DNA of 64,000 bases from Desulfosudis oleivorans (GTDB taxonomy: Bacteria; Desulfobacterota; Desulfobacteria; Desulfobacterales; SURF-7), in assembly GCA_020723325.1 (NCBI GenBank), contig DYJD01000032.1:18068-82067 (forward strand), read 5' to 3'. Numbering within the stretch: position 1 is the stretch's first letter; each line of letters starts with the position of its first letter. The position numbers and the translations under genes were made by a program. Shown piece by piece: positions 16,561 to 25,022 of the stretch. The notes beneath the pieces were generated by a model. That model saw nothing but the letters and a program-made list of their open reading frames with translations, was not told the DNA's origin and made no database searches.

Positions 16561-17253
16561 TCAAGGCCGATCCATGCACCGGAACAATACCGTCAGAGCC
16601 AGGTTGCGGATTCCGAACCGATCCAGGGGAATCATCACTGCATGATCCTTTGTCAGCCCTGGTGGAAAAGAAATGGAGACAGGTATCTCACCGGTTATTG
16701 CCCCTTCGCCGGCACATCGGGAACAGAGAAATAGGCCGATCTCACCAAATCCATGGCATATTGGGCAGACTGCCCGGGCAGGAACCATCACCCGGGCATT
16801 GCCTCCGCAACGCGCCTGTTCGGCTGAGAGAGGCACCTCTATGGTTAATTGCTGAATCCGGCCGGATTTGGGCGGTGCCAAACTGGAAAAATTGGACCAT
16901 AACCAATCGAAAACTTCATCAAAGGAAGGGGTGAAACGCTCAAAGGAGCGTACCGGAGAAATCTCACCCATGTCCATGGGACGATTTTCAGGAATCAATG
17001 GTTCCGGGCCCGGCTGATAATTGTACTTCTGCGATGTTCCGGCCGATGCTTGTTTCAGAGATCTTTCATATTGCAGGCGGCGCTGGGTGTCACCGAGCAC
17101 AGAATAGGCTTCTTGTATCTCGCGAAATAAACCGCTTCCACCGGGATAATGATCCGGATGAAATTCTTTGGCTAGTCGACGATAAGCGGAACGTACTTCT
17201 TCCTGGGTTGCGCCCGATGTAATTCCTAAAATCGCAAAATAGCTTTTGCCCAT
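16561..17253 (-). CDS. J-domain protein with a reduced DnaJ-type zinc motif
   Basis: I start it at 17253, where AAAGGAGG precedes ATG; an upstream in-frame extension looks non-coding. The 230-residue product opens with a J domain (YFAILGITSGATQEEVRSAY, HPDHYPG with the HPD triad, then YSVLGDTQRRLQYE). A linker of about 60 residues follows, then a beta segment beginning LTIEVPLSAEQARCGG. The cysteine region has only two CxxCxGxG repeats (CPICHGFG and CSRCAGEG), enough for one zinc site where DnaJ has two. The DnaJ C-terminal dimer domain is short. It should stimulate Hsp70 ATPase on clients delivered by the flanking Hsp20s. Confidence 0.85.
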   Translation of the reverse strand: MGKSYFAILGITSGATQEEVRSAYRRLAKEFHPDHYPGGSGLFREIQEAYSVLGDTQRRLQYERSLKQASAGTSQKYNYQPGPEPLIPENRPMDMGEISPVRSFERFTPSFDEVFDWLWSNFSSLAPPKSGRIQQLTIEVPLSAEQARCGGNARVMVPARAVCPICHGFGEIGLFLCSRCAGEGAITGEIPVSISFPPGLTKDHAVMIPLDRFGIRNLALTVLFRCMDRP

Positions 17254-17395
17254 GAACGCCTCCTTTACCATTACTATGGAGTCTCGATAATGGTTTTGTG
17301 GTTTCCTTTCATTTTGAATGTTAATATTTCCCATGAATGACAAACGGGAAATAAATGCCGGGGCCGTTTTCATGGGAACGACCCCGGCCGATGCA

Positions 17396-17800
17396 TTACG
17401 CAGCCTGGACGGTGATTTTGCGTGGAGTCGCCTTTGCGACTTTGGGCAGGGTCAACCGCAACACACCATCTTCCAGTTTGGCTTCGATGCGGGCTTGATC
17501 GATGGTATCCGACAGACTGAATTGCCTGGCAAATTGGCCGACTTCATATTCAATGACGATATCCTCTTCGTCCGGACCTTCGAAAGGCGACACATCGCCT
17601 TTGATGGTCAGGGTGTTGTCGCGCAGATCGATATTGAGATTCTCGGCCTTGACACCGGGCATGTCCGCCAGGAGAACAATGTCAGCATCGGTTTCAAAAA
17701 TGTCCACTTCCGGCGAAAATACCGGCCCCGGCTTGGTTTGTTCCGTAGGGGTGGTCACGGCTTGCTTCTCTTTGGCTTGAAGTTCTTTGCTGTCCGTCAT
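17396..17800 (-). CDS. Hsp20 family small heat-shock protein (third of three)
   Basis: A 134-residue alpha-crystallin protein. The domain starts at PEVDIFETDADIVLLADMPG and contains KAENLNIDLRDNTLTIKGDV and the closing edge strand DGVLRLTLPKV. A short polar N-terminus precedes it, and AAGGAGG lies upstream of the ATG. The C-terminal I-x-I-like anchor is weak (RKITVQAA). It holds unfolding proteins in an ATP-independent way for refolding by Hsp70. It is the third of three tandem Hsp20 genes separated by only about 20-60 bases. Confidence 0.92.
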   Translation of the reverse strand: MTDSKELQAKEKQAVTTPTEQTKPGPVFSPEVDIFETDADIVLLADMPGVKAENLNIDLRDNTLTIKGDVSPFEGPDEEDIVIEYEVGQFARQFSLSDTIDQARIEAKLEDGVLRLTLPKVAKATPRKITVQAA

Positions 17801-17822
17801 GATGCATCCCTCCTTTCCAATG

Positions 17823-18278
17823 TTATTTTACGGTAATTTGCTTGGGTTTGGCTTTTTCGGCTTTGGGCAGCACGACTTTCAGGATTCCGTTGGCGAGTCC
17901 GGCTTCCACCTTGTCGGCATTGATCTCTTTGCCGAGATTGATGACTCTGGAGAACTTCCCTGCTTCTCTTTCCCGGCGATGGTATTTGGCGTTTTTGTTT
18001 TCCACCGGGATTTTGCGTTCACCGGAAATCGAAATGGTGGTTCCGGTGGATTGGATTTCCAGGTTCTCGGCTTTCACTCCCGGGAGTTCCGCCCGAATAT
18101 AATAATGATCTTTGTCTTCGGTCAGGTTAAGCAGGGGAAAAACGCCTGCACTTCTTGTGGCGGGCCTTCCCATTAAGTTCCCCGTGAGCAAATCCAATTG
18201 CCGTCGCATGCGATCAAATTCATCAAAAGTTTGTCCAAAACGTACGTCCGGCCATCCAAAATATGGTTTCAGTATCAT
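17823..18278 (-). CDS. Hsp20 family small heat-shock protein (second of three)
   Basis: A 151-residue Hsp20. The N-terminus (PYFGWPDVRFGQTFDEFDRM) is the aromatic-rich oligomerisation arm. The alpha-crystallin domain follows, with YIRAELPGVKAENLEIQ, the loop GERKIPVENKNAKYHRRER, and NGILKVVLPKAEKAKPKQI. AAAGGAGG lies upstream of the start. It is 22 bases upstream of the third Hsp20 gene, so the genes are surely co-transcribed. The long loop before HRRERE is typical of class A bacterial sHSPs. Confidence 0.92.
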   Translation of the reverse strand: MILKPYFGWPDVRFGQTFDEFDRMRRQLDLLTGNLMGRPATRSAGVFPLLNLTEDKDHYYIRAELPGVKAENLEIQSTGTTISISGERKIPVENKNAKYHRREREAGKFSRVINLGKEINADKVEAGLANGILKVVLPKAEKAKPKQITVK

Positions 18279-18339
18279 GGTGACAACCTCCTTTCCTTTT
18301 GGTTAGTGTTATTTCCACATACAAGTTTGTGAAAAAAAT

Positions 18340-18831
18340 TTACATGGTTTTAACTTCGATACGCTTGGTTTCGGATTCTCTTGCTTTTTTCAGTTCAATT
18401 TTAAGGACACCGCGTTTGTAGGATGCTTCCACTTTTTCTTCATCCACTTCAGCGGGCAGTTCGATGGTCCGCTGATAGCAACCGTAAGCCCGTTCATGAC
18501 GGCTATAACCTTTGGCTGAATCGCTGCGCTCCTGTTTCTTTTCTGCTTTGATTTTGAGCAGGCGCCCCTCCAGGGCCACGTCGATATCCTTGGATTCCAC
18601 CCCAGGCATTTCCGCTTCCACGATGATTTTCTTTTTTTCTTCCTTTACATCCAAACGGGGAAACAGGCCTGACTTTTCGAAAAGCAGGCTGGGGGTGAAT
18701 CGGTCGCCCCAAAAAGCGTTGTTGAAAAAGTCATCCAGGTGTTGCGGCAAATCCAGAGAAGGATGCTCCGTGGACTGCGAAACCAATTCTTTTTTTCGTT
18801 TCCAGGGGATAAGATCTGTTAAGCGTTTCAT
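18340..18831 (-). CDS. Hsp20 family small heat-shock protein (first of three)
   Basis: I start it at 18831, where AAAGGAGGT precedes ATG, giving 163 residues; a longer frame to 18930 has no good site. The N-terminal arm includes MKRLTDLIPWKRK and a DFFNNAFWG segment. The alpha-crystallin domain runs from FPRLDVKEEKKKIIVEAEMP through GYSRHERAYGCYQRTIELP to RGVLKIELKKA. This is the first gene of the proteostasis operon, so its promoter should drive all six genes. A TTGACA box lies upstream on the minus strand (18994-18999), but I could not find a convincing -10 or sigma-32 element with it. Confidence 0.92.
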   Translation of the reverse strand: MKRLTDLIPWKRKKELVSQSTEHPSLDLPQHLDDFFNNAFWGDRFTPSLLFEKSGLFPRLDVKEEKKKIIVEAEMPGVESKDIDVALEGRLLKIKAEKKQERSDSAKGYSRHERAYGCYQRTIELPAEVDEEKVEASYKRGVLKIELKKARESETKRIEVKTM

Positions 18832-19276
18832 TATTTGTACCTCCTTTCCAATCCGGTCTTTCAATGGAACAAAAGCGCAAATAATTTTTTTTGGTTTTGG
18901 ATGTTGCTTGCCCTTGCTCCTATTTTCCAAGGGAATTTTTTAATTTTTAACAAAATCTGTTTTTCAATAAAAATTTAATACTCATTCACTTCCTGTCAAC
19001 CGATTTTTTATAATCACATAGAAAAAATTTCGAAGATCGATTCCGCCTACCTTCGCATTTGAGTAGATTACAGGCGCCTAAAATGTGAAAATTGCGTCCT
19101 GGCTGATATAATATTGACGATCCCGATACTATAAATTAAATTTAAATAATGGATTGAAAAAAAAATGAATTTTTTATATATTCTCTTGGCGAGGATCTTC
19201 GGTATGCTTGGATGATACAGAATGCCGGCTCGGCCAGCTTTCATGGATAATATATAGAGTGTGGATGGGGAGGGGC
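18832..19276. other. Gene-free AT-rich divergent intergenic region
   Basis: This 445-base stretch separates the minus-strand heat-shock operon from the plus-strand gene at 19277. It is very AT-rich, especially 18880-19020 and 19120-19190. It must hold the promoters of both, but apart from a TTGACA-like box on the minus strand at 18994-18999 I see no clear element or open frame. Confidence 0.5.
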
Positions 19277-19999
19277 ATGAATAGTGTATTAAAACCCTCA
19301 TACAGAACGAATTCAAATGAAAATGAAGTGGAAGACCGGCAGCTTGTTGAGGATTCGGTGCGCTTCATCAATGAAAAAGCCCAGGAAACCTTATATAAGG
19401 GCGCACTGGAGATCGGCAACTACATCCTGAAACATTTTTTCAACGATGATATTGCTTTGGCTTCCTCTAAAAATCCTAAAAAACCGAAAAGTTATGCTGC
19501 CTTATGTGCCCACGGCGATTTGACCGTTCCCTACAGCACCCTCACCGTGATGGTGCGCGTGGCTGCCCAGGAACGCTTTTTGAAAGAGCATGATTTGGAT
19601 ATTGACCGGCTCGGTTATACCCAAAAAGCCACCCTTATCCGCCTTCAGAACGGCAAAGAAAAGCTTGTGCTGGCCCACAAATGCATGGAAGGGAATCTGT
19701 CAACCCGCAGGCTGGCCGAACTGGTGCAACGGTCCCAGAAAAAATTGGTCGGCCGGCGCAAAGAAGATCAAGAAGACACCGCCTTTAAAAACATCATGAA
19801 GATTGAACAGTTGATCGGCCGGTCGGAAAAAGCCGAGTTGGTAACCGACATCAACAAAATCCGCTCCATGCAATCCAAAACCCGTGAGGATCTACGGCAA
19901 AAAGCCCTCGAACTGCTCAATGTGATGGCCCAGACTTCCAAGGACTGCCGCAAGTTGATCAAAAACCTGGAGAAGGTGGAAAAAGAAAAATCCATTTGA
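19277..19999 (+). CDS. Uncharacterised helical, charged protein
   Basis: A 240-residue protein; the ATG at 19277 is chosen because GGGAGGGG lies just upstream. The N-terminal half resembles a small nucleic-acid-binding module: ETLYKGALEIGNYILKHFF, then YAALCAHGDLTVPYSTL, which reads like a helix-turn-helix segment of the kind seen in DUF1016 or partition-type proteins. The second half is a strongly charged helix (RSMQSKTREDLRQKALELL onward) ending in KNLEKVEKEKS, probably a coiled coil. No enzyme motif or membrane segment. It is alone on its strand between the heat-shock operon and the conflict cluster. DNA binding is only a guess. Confidence 0.6.
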   Translation: MNSVLKPSYRTNSNENEVEDRQLVEDSVRFINEKAQETLYKGALEIGNYILKHFFNDDIALASSKNPKKPKSYAALCAHGDLTVPYSTLTVMVRVAAQERFLKEHDLDIDRLGYTQKATLIRLQNGKEKLVLAHKCMEGNLSTRRLAELVQRSQKKLVGRRKEDQEDTAFKNIMKIEQLIGRSEKAELVTDINKIRSMQSKTREDLRQKALELLNVMAQTSKDCRKLIKNLEKVEKEKSI

Positions 20000-20265
20000 A
20001 TCCCAAATTAAAACGCAAACAATCTCTGTAGTACTGAAATAACATCTAATTGGACTTTTGGATCTATCGTACCAAGCTTCTTGATCAGTCTTGCTTTATC
20101 GATTGTTCGCAATTGATCCAATACAATTTGTCCCTGCTTTTTTTGGAAAGTGCAAGAAACCCGCGTAGGATATTCCTTTCACTACGATTGCCATTCTTCT
20201 TCATCCCAGGGATTTGAAATATTGTCATTAACCATCAGTTCATCATCACCTTTTTCACCATTAGG

Positions 20266-20368
20266 TTTTCGGGGTCGGGGTCGCTATCGGTATCGGGGTC
20301 GGCTATTAAAGGCGTGTCAATAAAAAACTCGATACCGATTCCGATACCGATACCGACCCCGAAAAAAA
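20266..20368. repeat. Inverted array of GATACC/GGTATC hexamer repeats
   Basis: The left arm (20266-20302) reads TCGGGGTCGGGGTCGCTATC followed by GGTATCGGGGTCGG. The right arm (20329-20368) is its complement: GATACCGATTCCGATACCG then ATACCGACCCCGAAA. The loop is about 25 bases. Transcribed, it would form a long GC-rich hairpin. It follows the same plan as 2176-2305 with different words. Confidence 0.75.
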
Positions 20369-20394
20369 CATATACAGTTTGCCTGGGGCATGGA

Positions 20395-20466
20395 TATCCC
20401 ATCAGCCGTATCGCGGCTGGAAGCCGCTCCCACAGTGGGCAGTAATCGAGACGATAATCAAGGCCT
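20395..20466. repeat. REP-like palindromic element
   Basis: ATCGCGGCTGGAAGCCGCTC then CCACAGTGGG at about 20409-20436, followed by an outer segment ending GATAATCAAGGC, which is part of the larger flanking inverted repeat seen best at 31121-31201. Confidence 0.75.
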
Positions 20467-20629
20467 GTTCTCATGCATGGTTTGTCAAAGGGATTTCAGC
20501 CGGTATCGCAACTTGCCGGCGCATTCATAACGGCTACATTTCCATTGCAAAAAAATAGGATTGGCTCTAAGAAAAAGCGAATTCCTAACGAAGTTTGCAA
20601 ATTCCAAAAAGCGGCACTGATAGATATTT

Positions 20630-20705
20630 TGAGGCTTTGATCATGGTTTCGGCTATCCTCCAGCGTGGGAGCGGCTTCCAGCCGCGATAGAGCCTAAACG
20701 ATAAC
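20630..20705. repeat. REP-like palindromic element, core inverted relative to its flanks
   Basis: The flank GCTTTGATCATGGTTTCGGC at about 20634-20653 is the outer arm. The core GTGGGAGCGGCTTCCAGCCG CGAT (20666-20689) is in the opposite orientation to that in the 31121-31201 copy. Together with 20266-20466 it fills the gene-free gap 20000-20805. Confidence 0.75.
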
Positions 20706-20805
20706 CAAGTTCTATTTTGCGAATAAGTCGAAGAAAGCTACAAGACGGTGTGGCGAATTGTATTATACGGCAACTGAGACAAAATACACGATTGGGATTC
20801 TAAAG

Positions 20806-21240
20806 ATGAGCACGAGGGTATTCATCAGTTACGGCCGAGAAGATGCGGCAACAGCCCGGCGGCTATATGATGATCTTGCCAAAGCCGGCCTGGGGCCGTG
20901 GTTGGATGAAAAGGATTTGCTGGCCGGCCAAAAATGGAGGGAAACGATTCCCAAGGCCATCAAAGAGTGCCGGTATTTCCTGGCGCTGCTGTCCTCGCAA
21001 TCATTGTCCAAGCGCGGATATGTTCAAAAGGAATTGAAAACCGCCCTGGACATCCTTGATGAATTCCCCCAGGATGAGATCTTTGTGATCCCGGTGCGGG
21101 TAGATGAATGCGAGCCCCAGGATGAGCGCCTGAAAGACCTCCACCAGGTGGATCTGTTTCCCAACTATGCCGAGGGGCTGAAGAAAATTCTACGGGCTTT
21201 TCGTGCTGTCAATAGACCTGGGAATTCAACCCGTCTGTGA
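20806..21240 (+). CDS. Stand-alone TIR-domain protein
   Basis: A 144-residue protein that is a single TIR domain. The ATG at 20806 is chosen because the domain starts right after it; the longer TTG frame adds only unrelated residues. Motifs: RVFISYGREDA at the start, GPWLDEKDLLAGQKWRE (box-2 region), FLALLSSQSLSKRGYVQKEL with E76 in the position of the NADase catalytic glutamate, and VIPVRVDECEPQDERL. Bacterial TIR domains of this type can cleave NAD. It lies just upstream of the conflict operon, and its domain is clearly related to the TIR of 25023-27047, which has a glutamate at the same position. A 438-base gap separates it from the next gene, so it may have its own transcript. Confidence 0.88.
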   Translation: MSTRVFISYGREDAATARRLYDDLAKAGLGPWLDEKDLLAGQKWRETIPKAIKECRYFLALLSSQSLSKRGYVQKELKTALDILDEFPQDEIFVIPVRVDECEPQDERLKDLHQVDLFPNYAEGLKKILRAFRAVNRPGNSTRL

Positions 21241-21678
21241 CGAAGCAGCATAAATTTTAATAAGCTCGAATAGAACGTCTAAATCCGGTACCTCCAATGT
21301 AAATTGAATGTTTGATTATCTTCTAATAAGTATAAAATCAATTGAACTTCATAATATTTCGGAGAATCTCATTATCGAACGAATTTTCAGGATTGTTTAT
21401 GATTTTTTTTGTTTACTATGTAGAAGGATCGGCTCCATTTTTATAAATCAAATCCCGAGCTGCATGGTGTGTCTACTTCTCAAGTGTAGGGACACTAAGT
21501 TAACATCTTGATAATCAATTTTATTTGGGTTATGGGAGCTATAGTTTCATACAGTATGGAATGATCACCCTGAACTACACAAAGAAAAAAATGAAATCCC
21601 TATTAGAAAACATCAAAAAAATTATAATGAGCCTATAAACTTAGATTGAAGACGAAACAACCAAAGAAGGATCTCTTT
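21241..21678. other. AT-rich gap before the conflict operon
   Basis: This 438-base stretch is strongly AT-rich and contains no frame that resembles a protein (a 67-codon hydrophobic frame at 21308 lacks a start signal). It probably holds the promoter of the operon that begins at 21679; I could not point to a specific box or terminator. Confidence 0.4.
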
Positions 21679-22056
21679 ATGCCAATAGTTGAAAATGTAG
21701 AAAAAATCGATGGCAATGATTTTACAATGATCATTGAGGTAGAAAAGGAGCCTCAAAGAGAAAGCCCATATAAAAATCTTCGCGATATAGACAAGACCCT
21801 TGTTAAAACCAGTGAATTGTTCGACAAGGGAATGGATTTGGCAAGAAACTGCGCCGCGAAAGTGGTGGAAAGCATGAAAAAAATGGGAGATGCGGTCAAA
21901 CCCAGCGAATTCCAGCTTCAATTTGCTGTAAAATTGGATACCCAAGTCGGAGCGGTACTGGCTAAAGCTGGCAGCGAAGCCCAGTTGAAGGTAACCATGA
22001 CCTGGAGATCAGAGGAAAAAAGGCATGACGGACAAATCCAAACAAATGGTAAATGA
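21679..22056 (+). CDS. Trypsin-co-occurring domain 1 protein (Trypco1 / CU044_2847-like)
   Basis: A 125-residue protein; the ATG at 21679 has AAGGA seven bases upstream. The C-terminal half carries the Trypco1 signature: KPSEFQLQFAVKLDTQVGAV, then LAKAGSEAQLKVTMTW. The N-terminal part (NDFTMIIEVEKEP) is the first strand, and a helix precedes the signature. In known systems this small domain is encoded with trypsin-like proteases and NTPase conflict proteins and is thought to be their substrate or adaptor. That fits here: a trypsin-NACHT protein ends the same operon. The gene overlaps the next one by 32 bases. Confidence 0.8.
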   Translation: MPIVENVEKIDGNDFTMIIEVEKEPQRESPYKNLRDIDKTLVKTSELFDKGMDLARNCAAKVVESMKKMGDAVKPSEFQLQFAVKLDTQVGAVLAKAGSEAQLKVTMTWRSEEKRHDGQIQTNGK

Positions 22057-23020
22057 AATTCCGATTATACGCTATAGCGATATTCAAGGACAGAAAGCGC
22101 TAAAGACCGCCCTCGAGATTGCTTATATTACAGGGCCGAGAATCGGAGGGGTTCTGATTAGCGGAGAACGGGGCACCGGTAAGTCCACCATTGTGCGGTC
22201 ATTTTCAAAAATGACGTTCGATGTTTTGCCGGTAACTCTTCCGATTAATGCAACCGAAGACCGTGTGATCGGTGGTTGGGATATTAAGGCAATTATGGCA
22301 GGAGAGGCCAGACAGCGAGACGGTCTCCTAGTCAATGCAAACGGCAAAATTTTATACATTGATGAGGTGAATCTGCTCGATGATCATATCGTGAACATCA
22401 TATTGGATACCGCCGCAACAGGGATCTTGTCGGTTCAGCGACAGGGAATAGACATTCCTGCGATAAAAACAGAGTTCATTCTAGTCGGCACAATGAATCC
22501 GGATGAAGGTATTTTAAGGAATCAGCTATTAGATCGATTCGGCCTAATGGTAAATGTCGTCACGGAACCTGATCAACGCGCGAATATTCTAGATACTGTA
22601 TTAAAATTTGACAGGAAACTATCCGAAATCGAAAAATCGAATCAAAAATTGAAAGAGTACAATGAAAGCCATAAAACACAACCTGACAAAGAGAAATTGG
22701 AATGGGCCAGAGATAATTTATCGAGAACTGAAATTATAGAACCGATTATCAAAAAATGTGTTGAATTGGCCGAAAAATTCGAAGCCGTGGGGCACCGGGC
22801 GGAATATATGCTTGCGCTGGCGGCTCGTGCTATGGCTGTGCTGGATGCCTCAAAAACTATGAATGAGAATAAGGAAAGAATTAGGGTTACAAAAATGCAT
22901 CTCGCTATGGTTTGCCGCATGGCGCTCGAACACCGGAGGAAAGACAAGCAGAAATGGTCAAAGGATGATAATAAAGATGTTTCTAATATTCTGGGCATAC
23001 CGGAAAATGCGTTTTTTTGA
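22025..23020 (+). CDS. MoxR/ChlI-like AAA+ ATPase of the conflict operon
   Basis: A 331-residue AAA+ ATPase of the magnesium-chelatase I (BchI/ChlI) type. Walker A is GERGTGKS at 47-54 and Walker B LYIDEVNLLDD near 110-120. The ChlI hallmark stretch follows (NIILDTAATGILSVQRQGID), then TMNPDEGILRNQLLDRFGL with sensor residues. A C-terminal lid with helices completes it. No tetrapyrrole genes are nearby, so it is not a chelatase subunit; it should power or regulate the vWA protein encoded next. It starts inside the Trypco1 gene and ends 29 bases before the ChlD-like gene. Confidence 0.85.
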   Translation: MTDKSKQMVNEIPIIRYSDIQGQKALKTALEIAYITGPRIGGVLISGERGTGKSTIVRSFSKMTFDVLPVTLPINATEDRVIGGWDIKAIMAGEARQRDGLLVNANGKILYIDEVNLLDDHIVNIILDTAATGILSVQRQGIDIPAIKTEFILVGTMNPDEGILRNQLLDRFGLMVNVVTEPDQRANILDTVLKFDRKLSEIEKSNQKLKEYNESHKTQPDKEKLEWARDNLSRTEIIEPIIKKCVELAEKFEAVGHRAEYMLALAARAMAVLDASKTMNENKERIRVTKMHLAMVCRMALEHRRKDKQKWSKDDNKDVSNILGIPENAFF

Positions 23021-23049
23021 TTCATGCAAAGAGAAAATGGTGACATCGG

Positions 23050-24984
23050 ATGAAAGTACTGGCTGAGCAGGACATCGATCTTTTCTATCAGGGGTTAATG
23101 TGCGCTGGTCTCCACAAGGGGTTGCGCAGCGTTCTCCTGTTCGATACCGACTTTGAAGCCATAGACGCGATAATACCACTTTTTGCGGAGATACTGAAAA
23201 TCGGCACGCAAGCCCAGTTGGAAATTGTCAAACTGCCCGCTGCACCGAGTGATGACGATTTATGGGGAAACTTCGCGCTGAAACCCGATTCAAACGATCG
23301 GAAGCAAGGGATCAAAAGAGGGCTCTCCATCATCTGGCGCGAGGGGTTGCTGACTCGGAACAGGATTAAAAAGCATCATATGCTAGCCGTAATCCCGGAT
23401 CTATCGCGAATCAATCTTCCGATATCGAGAGCATGTATTATGCTCATGGATACACCCACGGCTGGCCTGCAAAGACATGGACAGGAACATGTCTGGAAGC
23501 CCGATATCACCTGGTTGGCGGCTTGCGACCGGGATAAAATCGGAACAGTATCTGAACATCTGCTTGACCGGTTTGCGCTTCGATTATTCTCCCCTTCTTT
23601 CAAGAGAGAAAATCATGTTTCGAACATCAGACAATGGCTTGAAGACGCGGACAATTCATCAGCACGAACAAATCATATACCGAGGAATATTTTATCTCAA
23701 ATCAAGGAAAGAATGGAAAAAGCTGGGCAACATGAATCGGTTTCATTTTCTTCGGATGCACTTCAAAGAATTCTGAAACATTTTTTCCCCAAAGGATCCA
23801 CTTCGGGTGTCAGACGCGAAGTGACATTGGCAAGAATGAGCTTGGCATTGGCTTGTCTGGATTTTTCTGACAATGTCACGGCAAAACATGTGGAAAAAGC
23901 CGCCGAAATTATCTGGCTGCCGGACATTCCGCGTGTTTTGGATAACTCGAAAAAAAAATCAGAACCCGAACATGAAACTGAAAAAAAAGAAAAACTGGAC
24001 CGGGCTAGGGTAGATAATTTCGGAGAACCGGAAATCGGTATAGTCGATGATTCCACCTCTATAACCGATGATTCCCCCCTTCATGACCCGGAACCGCAAA
24101 TCAGCGAACCCGAAATTCTGCCGCCTCACCCCGTGCGCGATAGATCCCCTTATCCCGAAGACACGGCGCAAGTAGAACGAGAACAATTCAGCCTCCGGCT
24201 TCCGGTGAGAAGACGTGGCGCCGTATTGGACGATCGGGGCGTCATCATAGGAGTTCAACCGACTTGCACCCTTCATGATCTGGCGTTGGTTCCTACCATT
24301 GTTGAAGCTGCCATATTTCAGAATATCCGACGTAAAAATGACGAAACTCTGCCAAAGGATCGACTTGTCATCTCGCCGGTGGATTTGCGCAGTTACCGCC
24401 GGGAATCAAAGCCGGATCTAATGCTTATCCTGGTAATCGATTACACCTGTCTTAAAGATTGCAAATGGGAGGACAAACTGCTGCCCCATTTGCGATGGGC
24501 ATATGTAAACCGGGCAAGCATTTGCATCATTCAGGTGGGTGCGGATACTGATGAAAATGAGCTACGAGCGAAAAAGGTAACCGCTAATACGATTTTATCT
24601 CCTGTTATCAATGAAGCCCTTGAAGCCAAGCCGGGAAAAGCTACACCGCTCGCCCATGGACTTGATCTGGCCTACCACACCATCCAGCAGAACAAGCTTC
24701 ATGGGCGGGAGCATATCACCCACACCCGGCTGGTTGTGATTACCGATGGCAGGGGAAATGTGCCGCTACAAGCCAGTATAGAGGAGAAAATCGAAGATAA
24801 AAGGCCGGTGAACCGTGAGGGAATTGATGATGTATTGGAAATTGCTCATAAAATTTTTGATTTGAAAAAGGTGCTGAGCATAGTTATCGATCCAAAGCCA
24901 AGATATTATGCCGAGCTTCCCGTGATGCTGGCGGATGCCATGGGCGCGGTTCGGGAACCTGTCGATCCAAGCGATGATCTGTAA
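23050..24984 (+). CDS. ChlD-like protein: degenerate AAA domain plus vWA domain
   Basis: A 644-residue protein built like magnesium-chelatase subunit D. The first 290 residues are AAA-like (LLDRFALRLFSPSF, RMSLALACLDFSDNVTAKHV) but there is no GxxGxGKS loop, so it should not hydrolyse ATP itself. An acidic/proline-rich linker follows at about 300-375. The vWA domain starts near residue 455. Its MIDAS is altered: VIDYTCLKD (D464, T466) replaces DxSxS, although the downstream threonine (KATPLAHGL) and VITDG are present. It should pair with the ChlI-like ATPase at 22025-23020 as ChlD does with ChlI. It lies 38 bases before the TIR-CHAT-like gene in the same operon. Confidence 0.82.
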   Translation: MKVLAEQDIDLFYQGLMCAGLHKGLRSVLLFDTDFEAIDAIIPLFAEILKIGTQAQLEIVKLPAAPSDDDLWGNFALKPDSNDRKQGIKRGLSIIWREGLLTRNRIKKHHMLAVIPDLSRINLPISRACIMLMDTPTAGLQRHGQEHVWKPDITWLAACDRDKIGTVSEHLLDRFALRLFSPSFKRENHVSNIRQWLEDADNSSARTNHIPRNILSQIKERMEKAGQHESVSFSSDALQRILKHFFPKGSTSGVRREVTLARMSLALACLDFSDNVTAKHVEKAAEIIWLPDIPRVLDNSKKKSEPEHETEKKEKLDRARVDNFGEPEIGIVDDSTSITDDSPLHDPEPQISEPEILPPHPVRDRSPYPEDTAQVEREQFSLRLPVRRRGAVLDDRGVIIGVQPTCTLHDLALVPTIVEAAIFQNIRRKNDETLPKDRLVISPVDLRSYRRESKPDLMLILVIDYTCLKDCKWEDKLLPHLRWAYVNRASICIIQVGADTDENELRAKKVTANTILSPVINEALEAKPGKATPLAHGLDLAYHTIQQNKLHGREHITHTRLVVITDGRGNVPLQASIEEKIEDKRPVNREGIDDVLEIAHKIFDLKKVLSIVIDPKPRYYAELPVMLADAMGAVREPVDPSDDL

Positions 24985-25022
24985 ATGATGCTGATCTTGA
25001 AAGACAAAAAGATACACGGATT

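Noticed and set aside
18960..19000. A sigma-32 heat-shock promoter before the Hsp20 operon
   Set aside because: Only a TTGACA-like -35 box was seen; no CCCCAT-type -10 element or well-spaced sigma-70 -10 box fits.
22025..24984. Magnesium chelatase subunits for tetrapyrrole synthesis
   Set aside because: The proteins resemble ChlI and ChlD, but the operon holds TIR, Trypco1 and NACHT genes and no chlorophyll or cobalamin genes, and the ChlD MIDAS is altered.
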